64,000 nt of DNA, taken from assembly GCA_017394885.1 (NCBI GenBank), contig JAFPWO010000013.1, positions 124,001 to 188,000 on the forward strand. The letters are read 5' to 3'. The position numbers and the translations under genes were made by a program. This stretch comes from Lachnospiraceae bacterium. GTDB taxonomy: Bacteria; Bacillota; Clostridia; Lachnospirales; Lachnospiraceae. Each line of letters begins with the position of its first letter. The first letter of the stretch is position 1. The notes beneath the pieces were generated by a model, which did no database searches, was not told the origin of the DNA, and saw only the letters and a list, made by a program, of their open reading frames with translations. Of this stretch, positions 8,431 through 17,078 are shown in pieces.

Positions 8431-9825
8431 TTATTCCTGTACGATATTCTGGATCCAGAAGCCCTTGTGCACAAAGAACAGGCCGACCATCATCTTGAGG
8501 AAGATCATCGCCTGGATCAGCGCGTAAAACGGGACGACCGGCAGTTCGGTAAAGCGGCTGATGAAGAACGCCGGCACACACTGGGCCGTCCAGACGAACC
8601 CGCTGTCGAAGATCATGGTGATCAGCGTCTTTCCGCCTGAGCGGACAATGAAATACGAGGCGTTGAGGACCGCGTCCGCCGGCATGATAAAGCTGCAGAT
8701 GGTCAGGAACGACTTCGCCAGATCCCGCACCTCCTGCGTCGTATTATACAGCTGCGGGAACAGCGGGCAGACGAAGAAATAGACCACGCCCACAGAGAGT
8801 CCGATGATCAGGGAAAACATGATCAGCTTGCGGGCGTCGCTTTTGGCCTCCTCGATCCGTCCGGCGCCGAGATCCTGTCCCACAATGATCCCGACCGCAA
8901 CCCCCGCCGAAACGAAGCTCACCGTAAACACATTAAAAAACGTGTTGCTTATATTGCAGGCAGAGACCACGCTGAGGCTCCGCAGGGAATAGCACTGATC
9001 CAGAAAAGCGAGTCCCCCGGCCCACATCGTCTCGTTGATCATGAGCGGGATGGTTTTGAGCGTGATCTGTTTCGCGAGCCGGCCGGGGATCGCAAAGAGG
9101 CCCCGGAAAGCATCGACGATAAACGGATTGCGTTCTTTATGCCGCAGCGTCCAGCCGGCGACGATGGCCAGCTCCGTAAAACGGCTGATCACGGTCGCGA
9201 TGGCCGCGCCGCGCACGCCCAGCCTCGGCGCGCCGAAGTGTCCGAAGATCAGGATATAGTTGAGGACCAGGTTGACCCCCACGGCAGTGAGCCCCGCCGC
9301 CATGGGCGGCAGCGTCTTCTCCGTCTCGCGCAGCGTCCCGGAGAAGGACTGCGCCAGCGCAAAGGGAACAAAGCCGATCATCATGATCCGCAGATACTGC
9401 TGCGCGAAGCCGAGAGCTTTGGCGGCATCGGCCGGATCCCCTTCCCCGCGCAGATAGCTCCCGATCAGGAGCTCCCCGCCGAAGAAAAACAGTCCCAGCC
9501 CGATCGCGGTAAGCAGCATACTGATCAGGACTTTAAAGCGGAACGTATTCCGCACGCCTTCGTGATTGCCGCTCCCGTAGTACTGCGCGGCAAAGATCCC
9601 CGCGCCGGAGACGGCCCCGAAAATGCAGAGATTATAGACAAAGAGCAGCTGATTGGCAATAGAGACCCCCGTCATCTCCAGCGTACCGATCCGCCCCACC
9701 ATCAGATTGTCCAGCATGTTCACGAAATTCGTGATCGCATTCTGGATCATGATGGGCAGCATGATCGTAAAGACATGACGGTAAAAGTCTCTGCTTCCGA
9801 AATATTTCTTTCTGAATTCTTTCAT
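8431..9825 (-). CDS. MATE-family multidrug/cation antiporter
   Basis: A 464-residue polytopic membrane protein with about twelve hydrophobic segments. It begins with the MATE-type MLPIMIQNAITNFVNMLDNLMVG motif region (first helix: M-P-x-x-x-Q-N) and has the internal twofold repeat (second half starting near KQITLKTIPLMINETMWAGG). MATE transporters export cationic drugs or metabolites using Na+ or H+ gradients. The substrate cannot be inferred. The gene heads the operon with rlmH and the FAD protein, divergent from eno. Confidence 0.9.
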   Translation of the reverse strand: MKEFRKKYFGSRDFYRHVFTIMLPIMIQNAITNFVNMLDNLMVGRIGTLEMTGVSIANQLLFVYNLCIFGAVSGAGIFAAQYYGSGNHEGVRNTFRFKVLISMLLTAIGLGLFFFGGELLIGSYLRGEGDPADAAKALGFAQQYLRIMMIGFVPFALAQSFSGTLRETEKTLPPMAAGLTAVGVNLVLNYILIFGHFGAPRLGVRGAAIATVISRFTELAIVAGWTLRHKERNPFIVDAFRGLFAIPGRLAKQITLKTIPLMINETMWAGGLAFLDQCYSLRSLSVVSACNISNTFFNVFTVSFVSAGVAVGIIVGQDLGAGRIEEAKSDARKLIMFSLIIGLSVGVVYFFVCPLFPQLYNTTQEVRDLAKSFLTICSFIMPADAVLNASYFIVRSGGKTLITMIFDSGFVWTAQCVPAFFISRFTELPVVPFYALIQAMIFLKMMVGLFFVHKGFWIQNIVQE

Positions 9826-10009
9826 GATCTGCTCCTGCTATCCGCGGAAAAAAGCGTACGGATACTTCGAGACTATATCAAAAGAAGGCTCTTTTTGCAA
9901 GCAAAAAAGCTTGCAGAAATCACGAATTTGCACTAAGATATTATTGCCTGAGGATAGGATGAAATCAGCTGTCTTTTCATCTTTTCTGATAAAGCTCAAA
10001 CTATAATGA

Positions 10010-11320
<1,311 letters not shown>

Positions 11321-11339
11321 TCAGCAGGTTTTGCATAAG

Positions 11340-11372
11340 AAAACAGCGGGGAGAGATCCCCGCTGTTTTTAT
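11340..11372. terminator. Bidirectional terminator between eno and the CotH gene
   Basis: AACAGCGGGGA (11342-11352) pairs with TCCCCGCTGTT (11357-11367) around a GAGA loop, with T-run on the eno side and A-run on the other, so it can end both convergent genes. Confidence 0.9.
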
Positions 11373-11411
11373 CGGGCGGATGTGGACATTCGCCCCTTTT
11401 GACTTATGTTT

Positions 11412-13502
11412 TTATTGCCGCCGCCTGCAGAATCTGACCAGGACGAGTGCCGCAGCGATAACAGCCAGGCAGATCCCGTAGATGACCGGCGTACTGACCC
11501 CACCGCTCTTCGCCGCGCTTCCGGGCCGGCCGGAGAAGCCGGAAAAACCGGAGAAGCCGGACATATCCGGGAAAGATCCCGAGGAAGAGGACGGCTGCTT
11601 GCCGCTGCCGCTGCCGGAGGAACCCGAATCGCTCCGGAAACCGTGGATCGAGAAACCGCCGAAGCCGCCGCCGCCTCCCATGCTGAACTGTCCCATCGCC
11701 TTGAGGTCGATGGACGAGGCGTCGACCAGCGCGGAAGAATCTTCCCGCTGCCCCGCATCCGTGGAGGGGATCGTCCCGTCCAGCTGTCCTTCGATGCTTT
11801 CCGCACGGAGCCGGACCGTCTGATACAGCATCTCAGCCGCGGTCTGATACGCATCGTAGTCGTAGAAAGCCGTCGGATCGGTCTCTACCAGCGAATCGAT
11901 CTGCCCCCGGATGCGCTCGTAAACTTCATCGAAGCGTCCGCCGAACACATACTCTTCCACAAGCTGCCGCAGGTACTCGTGATATTTGGCAAGATATTCC
12001 TCGTTCGAGAGCAGCGCGTTAAAGAACTGCGTCCCGGAGAAAGGCGTATCGATCGCGTCGTTGACCATGTCGGTTGCGCCGGCCGCGTCCGCTCCCATCG
12101 ACATCCCGCCGAGGGACAGGTTATAGTCCCAGGGGAAGAGATTAAGCTGCCCGTCATATTCGTACAGGTAGTAATTGTGCGCCATGGACCCCGAGAGGCT
12201 GTCCATATTGACGGAAAAGACGTGTACCGCCATGTATTTCAGAATGTTGTCCACATCCAGATAGGTCTCCAGATCCGTCCCCTCGCTGATGTTTTTAAGC
12301 GCGGTGACGACGCGGCGGTGGTCTGCCTTCGTGGTGTTGGTGATCTCACCTTCCCAGATCAGGGAATAGCTGTCCAGATCATCATCCGTATAGTTCAGAT
12401 TGGCGCCGCCGTTCCCGGAAGACCGGCCGCCGCCTCCGCCCGACGGCGGTGTCATGCTGCCCATGTCCGGACGGGTCTGCGAACCGCTTTCTCCGCCGGA
12501 AGGCTGACTGCCCTCGGATCCCTGCTGATCGCTTTCCGAAGGGAAGGTGATCTCTCCCCCACTCGGGAAACTCTCTCCGCTCGGGAAATCACTCCCGCCC
12601 GGGAAGTCTCCCCCACTTGGGAAAGTCTCTCCGCTCGGGAAGTCACTCCCACCCGGGAAACCGCTGCCACCGGGGAATCCGCTGCCGCCCGGGAAGTCTC
12701 CCCCACTTGGGAAAGTCTCTCCGCTCGGGAAACTCTCTCCGTTCGGGAAACTCTCTCCGCTCGGGAAACTCTCTCCGCTCGGGAAACTCTCTCCGCTCGG
12801 GAAGTCCATGCCGCCGGGCATGCTCGGCGTCTTATCAGAAGAATCCGAGGAAGAACCGCCGCCCATCTCCAGGCTGTCCGGCTTGTAGAGCTCCCCGTCC
12901 TGCGTCCCGAAGTTCCGCAGCATGAAGCTCTCCTCCACGGCCTCCAGGGCCAGATACACGCCCCAGTACTCTCCGTTCACCGACACCTTCGCGTAATTAT
13001 ACAGCGAAGCATCCGCGCCGAGATACTGGTACATATCGTAGATGACGGCCTCCTTCATATTGGTGGCGTCGGCGTAGTTGTTGTTGAGGATCAGCTTGTC
13101 CAGGCCCCAGCAGGTCTGCCCTTCCACGAAATGATCGAACTCCAGCTTCAGGCTGAAGCGGTCCGAATCGGGGTCCATGGCAATCGCTGACAGGCTGGTG
13201 TTTCCCTTCGGACGGATCGCGACGTTGCTGATCCGGTTCCCGTTGATCACCACGCCGCAGACGTAGTACTCTTCCGAAGAGGCGTTCGCGAGCATCTTTT
13301 CCCACTCGTCCTCATCCATCTCGATGTTGATGCTGATGACCTCATCCGTATCAAACAGCTTCGTTTCATATTCCATGCGGACGCCGGTACCGCCCAGCCG
13401 TTCCGTCAGTTTATCGGCAAACCCGATTGCGAGGAGACTCAGTACAACGGCTGCGGCCATGATGGCAATAACGATCTTGCCTATGTGCTTACTGGCAACC
13501 AT
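11412..13502 (-). CDS. CotH-kinase-family surface protein with FPSGE repeat insert
   Basis: The 696-residue protein has an N-terminal membrane helix (residues 8-28), then a CotH-type atypical protein-kinase fold: LDKLILNNNYADATNMKE, VNGEYWGVYLALEAVEE, NMDSLSGSMAHNYYLYEY and NLFPWDYNLSLG, containing the aspartates expected for catalysis and metal binding. Between the lobes lies a low-complexity insert of FPSGES/FPGGS hexapeptide repeats encoded at about 12,552-12,812. A Gly/Ser-rich segment and a C-terminal helix with RFCRRRQ stop-transfer suggest a membrane-anchored extracellular or sporulation-related kinase. It is last in the VTC-DUF4956-CotH operon. Its target is unknown; the B. subtilis homologue phosphorylates spore coat proteins. 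Confidence 0.87.
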   Translation of the reverse strand: MVASKHIGKIVIAIMAAAVVLSLLAIGFADKLTERLGGTGVRMEYETKLFDTDEVISINIEMDEDEWEKMLANASSEEYYVCGVVINGNRISNVAIRPKGNTSLSAIAMDPDSDRFSLKLEFDHFVEGQTCWGLDKLILNNNYADATNMKEAVIYDMYQYLGADASLYNYAKVSVNGEYWGVYLALEAVEESFMLRNFGTQDGELYKPDSLEMGGGSSSDSSDKTPSMPGGMDFPSGESFPSGESFPSGESFPNGESFPSGETFPSGGDFPGGSGFPGGSGFPGGSDFPSGETFPSGGDFPGGSDFPSGESFPSGGEITFPSESDQQGSEGSQPSGGESGSQTRPDMGSMTPPSGGGGGRSSGNGGANLNYTDDDLDSYSLIWEGEITNTTKADHRRVVTALKNISEGTDLETYLDVDNILKYMAVHVFSVNMDSLSGSMAHNYYLYEYDGQLNLFPWDYNLSLGGMSMGADAAGATDMVNDAIDTPFSGTQFFNALLSNEEYLAKYHEYLRQLVEEYVFGGRFDEVYERIRGQIDSLVETDPTAFYDYDAYQTAAEMLYQTVRLRAESIEGQLDGTIPSTDAGQREDSSALVDASSIDLKAMGQFSMGGGGGFGGFSIHGFRSDSGSSGSGSGKQPSSSSGSFPDMSGFSGFSGFSGRPGSAAKSGGVSTPVIYGICLAVIAAALVLVRFCRRRQ
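12552..12812 (-). repeat. 18-bp tandem repeats inside the CotH gene
   Basis: About a dozen imperfect 18-bp units, best conserved as GGGAAACTCTCTCCGCTC on the plus strand, stand in direct tandem. On the coding strand each unit encodes a hexapeptide of the form FPSGES, FPSGET, FPSGGD or FPGGSG. Units keep frame, so copy-number change would lengthen or shorten the linker without breaking the protein. Confidence 0.9.
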
Positions 13503-13516
13503 GACCTTCTCCTTTC

Positions 13517-14188
13517 TCAGGACATGTATTCCCCGTTGTACGTTACGAGCGTCGCGCCGGATACGCCGCTGATCTCGTTGATGCGGTTGACAAAGCCCGT
13601 GGCCGCGTCTTTCACGCGGATCTCCGCCGTCAGCTCGATGCCGGCCGCGTTTACGGTCTTCGACTTCACGATATATTTATCCACGGATTTCTCGATCGTA
13701 TACAGCGTCCTTTCCTCGGCCTGCTCATCGCTGCAGTTTACGATCAGGATATACGGGGTGTTGCGGAACTTCTGGCTCACGAAGGCGATCAGGATCACGC
13801 CGATGATGACCGAGCCGATCACAGCCAACGGGATCATGCCCGCGCCGATCACGATGCCGGCCGCCAGCGACCAGAACAGGAAGACGATCTCCATCGGCTC
13901 CTTGATGGCCGAACGGAAACGCACGATGGAGAGCGCGCCGACCATGCCGAGGGACAGCACCACATTGGAGGTCACCGCCATGATGACGAGCGTCGTGACC
14001 AGCGAGAGGCCGACGAGGGACATCGCAAAACCGGTGGAATACATCACGCCGCTGAAGGTCTTCTTGTAGATCAGGAAGATGAACAGCCCGATCGCAAGGG
14101 CAAAAAGCATACCGATCAGGGTATCGACAACCGAAAACTCTTTTACGCTTTCCAGAAAGCTGGATTTGAAAATATCACTGAAAGTCAT
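13517..14188 (-). CDS. DUF4956 membrane protein
   Basis: A 223-residue protein with about four membrane helices in its first 135 residues (from VVDTLIGMLFALAIGLFIFL to AVIGSVIIGVILIAFV), the GMVGALSIVRFRSAIKEP motif characteristic of DUF4956, and a C-terminal soluble ferredoxin-like part (YIVKSKTVNAAGIELTAEIR). Function is unknown, but the family is repeatedly found beside polyphosphate-polymerase (VTC) and CotH genes, as here. Gaps to the neighbours are only 14 and 19 bp, so the three are one operon. Confidence 0.88.
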   Translation of the reverse strand: MTFSDIFKSSFLESVKEFSVVDTLIGMLFALAIGLFIFLIYKKTFSGVMYSTGFAMSLVGLSLVTTLVIMAVTSNVVLSLGMVGALSIVRFRSAIKEPMEIVFLFWSLAAGIVIGAGMIPLAVIGSVIIGVILIAFVSQKFRNTPYILIVNCSDEQAEERTLYTIEKSVDKYIVKSKTVNAAGIELTAEIRVKDAATGFVNRINEISGVSGATLVTYNGEYMS

Positions 14189-14207
14189 TGTTTTCCTCCT
14201 TATTTTA

Positions 14208-14900
14208 TCAACCGAAACGGCGGCATACGCCGTATTTTGAAGATGCCTGCTGACGGATACCGGGGATCTGGATCAGATCCTGGATCACCGCCGGCAGAAA
14301 AGCGTCAAATTTCACCTCGAGGATCATGTCCTGCGGCGTATCCGTCGCGCTGATATCCACAACGTCTTTGGTCAGGAATTCCTGATGAAATAAACTGGTC
14401 CGTATCTGCGAGTCGAAGGTCACACGGACGTTGCCCGCCGGGTAGATATACGGTTCCCGGACGTAAGTCACGAGTACGCGGGGCCGAAGCCGCTGGCAGC
14501 GCATCTTGACATACAGCTCTTTTACGAGCTCCGAAGGATGGTCCTTCATGAAGGCAATATCTCCGCTTACGATCCGGCGGCACTCCTCTTCCGTGATCTC
14601 CGCATCGTATTTCAGGCAGAGATCGTCGATCTTCATCTTCTTTTCCAGGGTGATAAAAGAAAAGTTGTCGTTGTAATAACGGATGCGGAACTTTTCCCGC
14701 CGGTCGATGCCGTCGATCTTTTCCCGCAGGGCTTTATCGTCGCTGTTGTCAAAGTATATGCTGCGGATACGGTAGAGCCCGTCCGCATTCGCGTGCGGAT
14801 CCGCTTTCATGATCGGCCGTATCCGTCTGCGCAGGCCCACATAGTCCGCATAGGGGATCTGGAACTTCTGCTCGTGCCGGTAATGCTTTTCCTGTTCCAT
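14208..14900 (-). CDS. VTC-domain protein, polyphosphate-polymerase-like
   Basis: This 230-residue protein consists of one VTC domain, the tunnel-shaped fold that makes polyphosphate from ATP in yeast vacuoles. Visible motifs are RHEQKFQIPYADY at the start, YRIRSIYFDN, REKFRIRYYN, ITLEKKMK, VLVTYVREPYIYP and MILEVKFDAFLP: basic residues that line the phosphate tunnel plus acidic metal ligands. I start it at ATG 14900 behind AGGAGGC; the longer frame upstream crosses a terminator. It is the first gene of the operon with DUF4956 and CotH and is preceded by a tandem operator-like repeat. Confidence 0.87.
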   Translation of the reverse strand: MEQEKHYRHEQKFQIPYADYVGLRRRIRPIMKADPHANADGLYRIRSIYFDNSDDKALREKIDGIDRREKFRIRYYNDNFSFITLEKKMKIDDLCLKYDAEITEEECRRIVSGDIAFMKDHPSELVKELYVKMRCQRLRPRVLVTYVREPYIYPAGNVRVTFDSQIRTSLFHQEFLTKDVVDISATDTPQDMILEVKFDAFLPAVIQDLIQIPGIRQQASSKYGVCRRFG

Positions 14901-14942
14901 CCGGAAGCCTCCTTTCTGCTTGATGCCCTCATTCTGGACCCC

Positions 14943-14962
14943 GTACCTGAAATGTACCTGAA
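14943..14962 (-). promoter_or_regulatory. Tandem TTCAGGTAC operator upstream of the VTC operon
   Basis: On the gene strand the nine-base sequence TTCAGGTAC occurs twice (14954-14962 and 14943-14951), start-to-start 11 bp, 43-62 bases before the VTC start codon. Direct repeats one helical turn apart are the usual binding site of OmpR/PhoB-type response regulators. A related pair stands upstream of the neighbouring two-component genes (16376-16392). Binding is inferred. Confidence 0.55.
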
Positions 14963-14976
14963 CTGAAAAAAAGAAA

Positions 14977-15002
14977 TAAAAAAAGTGGGGCATTGCCCCA
15001 CT
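14977..15002 (-). terminator. Terminator of the histidine kinase gene
   Basis: On the minus strand AGTGGGGC (15002-14995) pairs with GCCCCACT (14991-14984) around a three-base loop, followed by seven or eight T. It separates the two-component genes from the VTC operon. Confidence 0.9.
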
Positions 15003-15025
15003 GAACCGTATTGTTTCTCCGAAAA

Positions 15026-16112
15026 TCAAAGGATCACGGTCATCGTCATGGTCTTGCCGCTCGGGCAGCTGGCGCTGATCCGGCCGCCGTGCGTCTCTGC
15101 GACGGCCTTCGCGATGGCCAGCCCCACTCCGGTCCCGCCGGTCTCGGTGCTGCGTGACCCGTCCGGGCGGTAGAAACGGTCGAACAGCCGGCGGATATCC
15201 GGCGGCGTTTCGTAATCGCAGGTATTGAAGACCTCGATCTGCACCCGGTTCTTTTTCTTCTGAACCGAGAAGCGGATCTCGCCGCCCTCATCCGAATACC
15301 GGACCGCGTTGTCCAGCAGGACGGATAACATCTGCTGGATGGCCGCCTTATCGCCGACCAGGCTGACGTCTTCTTCGATATCGGCGCTGAACTCTTTGCC
15401 GCGGCCCTTGGCCTGCGTCCGGTATACCTCCACGATCTCCCAGGCCGCGTTGCTTAAGGAAAAGCTTTCCTTATGCGGCAGCGGGTTCTCTTCGTCCAGG
15501 CGTGAAAGCGTGACCAGCTCGCTGACCAGCTTGGCCATCCGTCCGGTCTGTTTGCGGATATTGCCGGTCCACTCGTCTTCCCCGTTCTCCAGTTCCAGCA
15601 CGTCCAGGCTGGTGGAGATCGAGGTGAGCGGCGTCTTTAATTCGTGGCTGGCATCGGTGATGAACTGCTTCTGCCGCTCGATATTGTCCGCGATCGGCAG
15701 GATCATTTTTCCGGAGAGCAGCACGACTAAGAGAAAGACCAGGAGGAGGCTCGCACCCGAGACAGCCAGCGTCAGGATCTGCAGCGTTTTCATGTACTGC
15801 AGCTCCCGGGATGCGTTCATGAATACCGTGACCGTGGTCCCGCCGGCCGTTTTCTTTCCGTATCGGTATTCATTGATATAGCCGCGCTCCGCCTTGCGGG
15901 AGAGGGCTTCTTCCGCATACTGCAGAGCTTCGGCTTCATCCACGGAAGCCACATAGTCCGTGGCAACGGAGGTCACCTTCCCGTCCACGTCGGAGCGGAC
16001 GATGAAGAAGCGCATCATATAATTGGCTTCGACGTCGGGCAGCACCATGAAGGGGCCGGGCATCGGCGCCGCCGTGCCGGGATCTTCCGCGGGCAGCGGA
16101 GCGGCGGCATCA
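15026..16112 (-). pseudogene. Sensor histidine kinase, N-terminus lost by deletion
   Basis: The C-terminal kinase is complete: a membrane helix (LTLAVSGASLLLVFLLVVLL), the H-box DASHELKTPLTSIS, N-box LLDNAVRYSDE, and G-boxes including GGTGVGLAIAKAVAETHGG. Upstream of the helix is only part of an extracellular sensor region (VEANYMMRFFIVRSDVDGK). The first membrane helix and a start codon with ribosome site are missing, and the frame runs directly into the response-regulator gene at about 16,103-16,112. The usual OmpR-type kinase would need roughly 70 more residues. The protein is probably not made in functional form unless ATG 16063 is used. An assembly error cannot be excluded. Confidence 0.75.
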
Positions 16113-16338
16113 GCACCGGGGTGGTGATATGCGCGCTGCGCATCTTCGAGAGCACCTCCAGGCCGCTTAAGCCCGGCATCATGATATCGAGGACGACCAC
16201 TTCATACGGGGCGGAGGAGACGGCGTCCCAAGCATCCGTTCCGTTATACACGATGTCCACCGAGTTCTTCGCCTTTTCCAGCAGCAGCTTTAATGCCTTT
16301 GTGGTGGCGGCTTCATCTTCTGCGATCAGAATGCGCAT
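16103..16338 (-). pseudogene. OmpR-type response regulator, receiver domain only, truncated
   Basis: Starting at ATG 16338 behind AGGAGGAG, about 75 residues match a receiver domain: MRILIAEDEAATTKALKLLL and the phosphorylation site VVVLDIMMPGLSG. Similarity ends after HITTPVLM, where the lysine motif (LTAK), the rest of the receiver and the winged-helix DNA-binding domain should follow. Instead the sequence joins the kinase gene in another frame and runs to a stop at 16015. The deletion removed the regulator's output domain, so it cannot act as a transcription factor as encoded. Confidence 0.8.
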
Positions 16339-16375
16339 GGTCTCTCCTCCTTCCTATTTGATCATAAACGGGCAG

Positions 16376-16392
16376 CCTGAACCGAAGCTGAA
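16376..16392 (-). promoter_or_regulatory. Tandem TTCAG(C/G) repeat upstream of the two-component genes
   Basis: On the gene strand TTCAGC (16387-16392) and TTCAGG (16376-16381) stand 11 bp apart, 38-54 bases before the response-regulator start, in the same orientation and distance range as the repeat before the VTC operon. This suggests autoregulation by the regulator that the deletion destroyed. The motif is short, so chance is possible. Confidence 0.4.
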
Positions 16393-16417
16393 ATCTTTTC
16401 AGCCGCAGCGCTCTTTT

Positions 16418-17074
16418 TCAGTCAAGCTCCAGATGTTTCCGGAGCGCTTCCACTGTTTTGAAATACAGCGGGGTCTCGCGGCGCATGACCTGTTCGATCG
16501 CGGGGATCGAGTGGGCCCAGCCGGCCGCGGCAAAGGGCACGCCGGCGGCCTTCGCCATATCGCAGCCGGGCTTTAAGTCGTCGACGACGAGGACTTCCTC
16601 CGGCCGCAGAGAAAAACGATCCAGGATCTCGAAGACCGAATCCGGCAGGGGCTTGCGCCTCTCCAGCGGGACCTCCCAGCCATGCACAAAGTCCGGCTCC
16701 GGAAGGCCGTCCGCACGGTAATCCCTGCGGATATAATCTCCGTAGGAATGAGAGATCACCGCGATGATCCCGCCGGCCTCCTTATAATCCCACAGCAGCG
16801 CCCGGATGCCCGGGAAGACGGGCGGGATGTGGTCTTCCACATAATCCCGCCAGAACTGCTCTTCGGCTTTCATTTCCGCATCGCTCAGGCCGATCATCTC
16901 ATGAAAGAAAGCCAGCACGCCCGGGTCGAAATTGTAGGTAAAATAATCCTCCAGTGTGTACTGGGTGCCGCCGTAATAGCGGTCCATAAATTCCACAAAA
17001 GAAGGATAATGGACCGTGGCGGTACTGTTTACCACGGTATCGTCATGGTCCATAATCAGGCAGCGATATTTCAT
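16418..17074 (-). CDS. HAD-superfamily hydrolase
   Basis: A 218-residue haloacid-dehalogenase-type phosphatase. The nucleophile motif is MDHDDTVVNS (D9, D11), followed by a helical cap, motif II in IIAVISHSYGD, a lysine in RRKPLPDSVF, and the metal-binding motif LVVDDLKPGCDMAKAAGVPFAAAGW. The pattern fits phosphoglycolate-phosphatase-like enzymes, but the substrate is not determinable. The gene starts four bases after glnS ends and has no clear ribosome site of its own, so translation is probably coupled to glnS. Confidence 0.85.
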   Translation of the reverse strand: MKYRCLIMDHDDTVVNSTATVHYPSFVEFMDRYYGGTQYTLEDYFTYNFDPGVLAFFHEMIGLSDAEMKAEEQFWRDYVEDHIPPVFPGIRALLWDYKEAGGIIAVISHSYGDYIRRDYRADGLPEPDFVHGWEVPLERRKPLPDSVFEILDRFSLRPEEVLVVDDLKPGCDMAKAAGVPFAAAGWAHSIPAIEQVMRRETPLYFKTVEALRKHLELD

Positions 17075-17078
17075 AGTT

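Noticed and set aside
10002..10007. TATAAT just before enolase as its -10 box
   Set aside because: It is only 15 bases from the start codon and overlaps the leader; transcription from it would leave almost no ribosome site. The true eno promoter is upstream and not clearly identified.
12552..12812. Regular short repeats resembling a CRISPR array
   Set aside because: The period is 18 bp with no unique spacers, the units keep reading frame inside a gene, and no cas genes are nearby.
11406..13190. Long plus-strand frame rich in SAREVTPTRE-like repeats
   Set aside because: It is the antisense reading of the CotH hexapeptide repeats; no start signal or homology.
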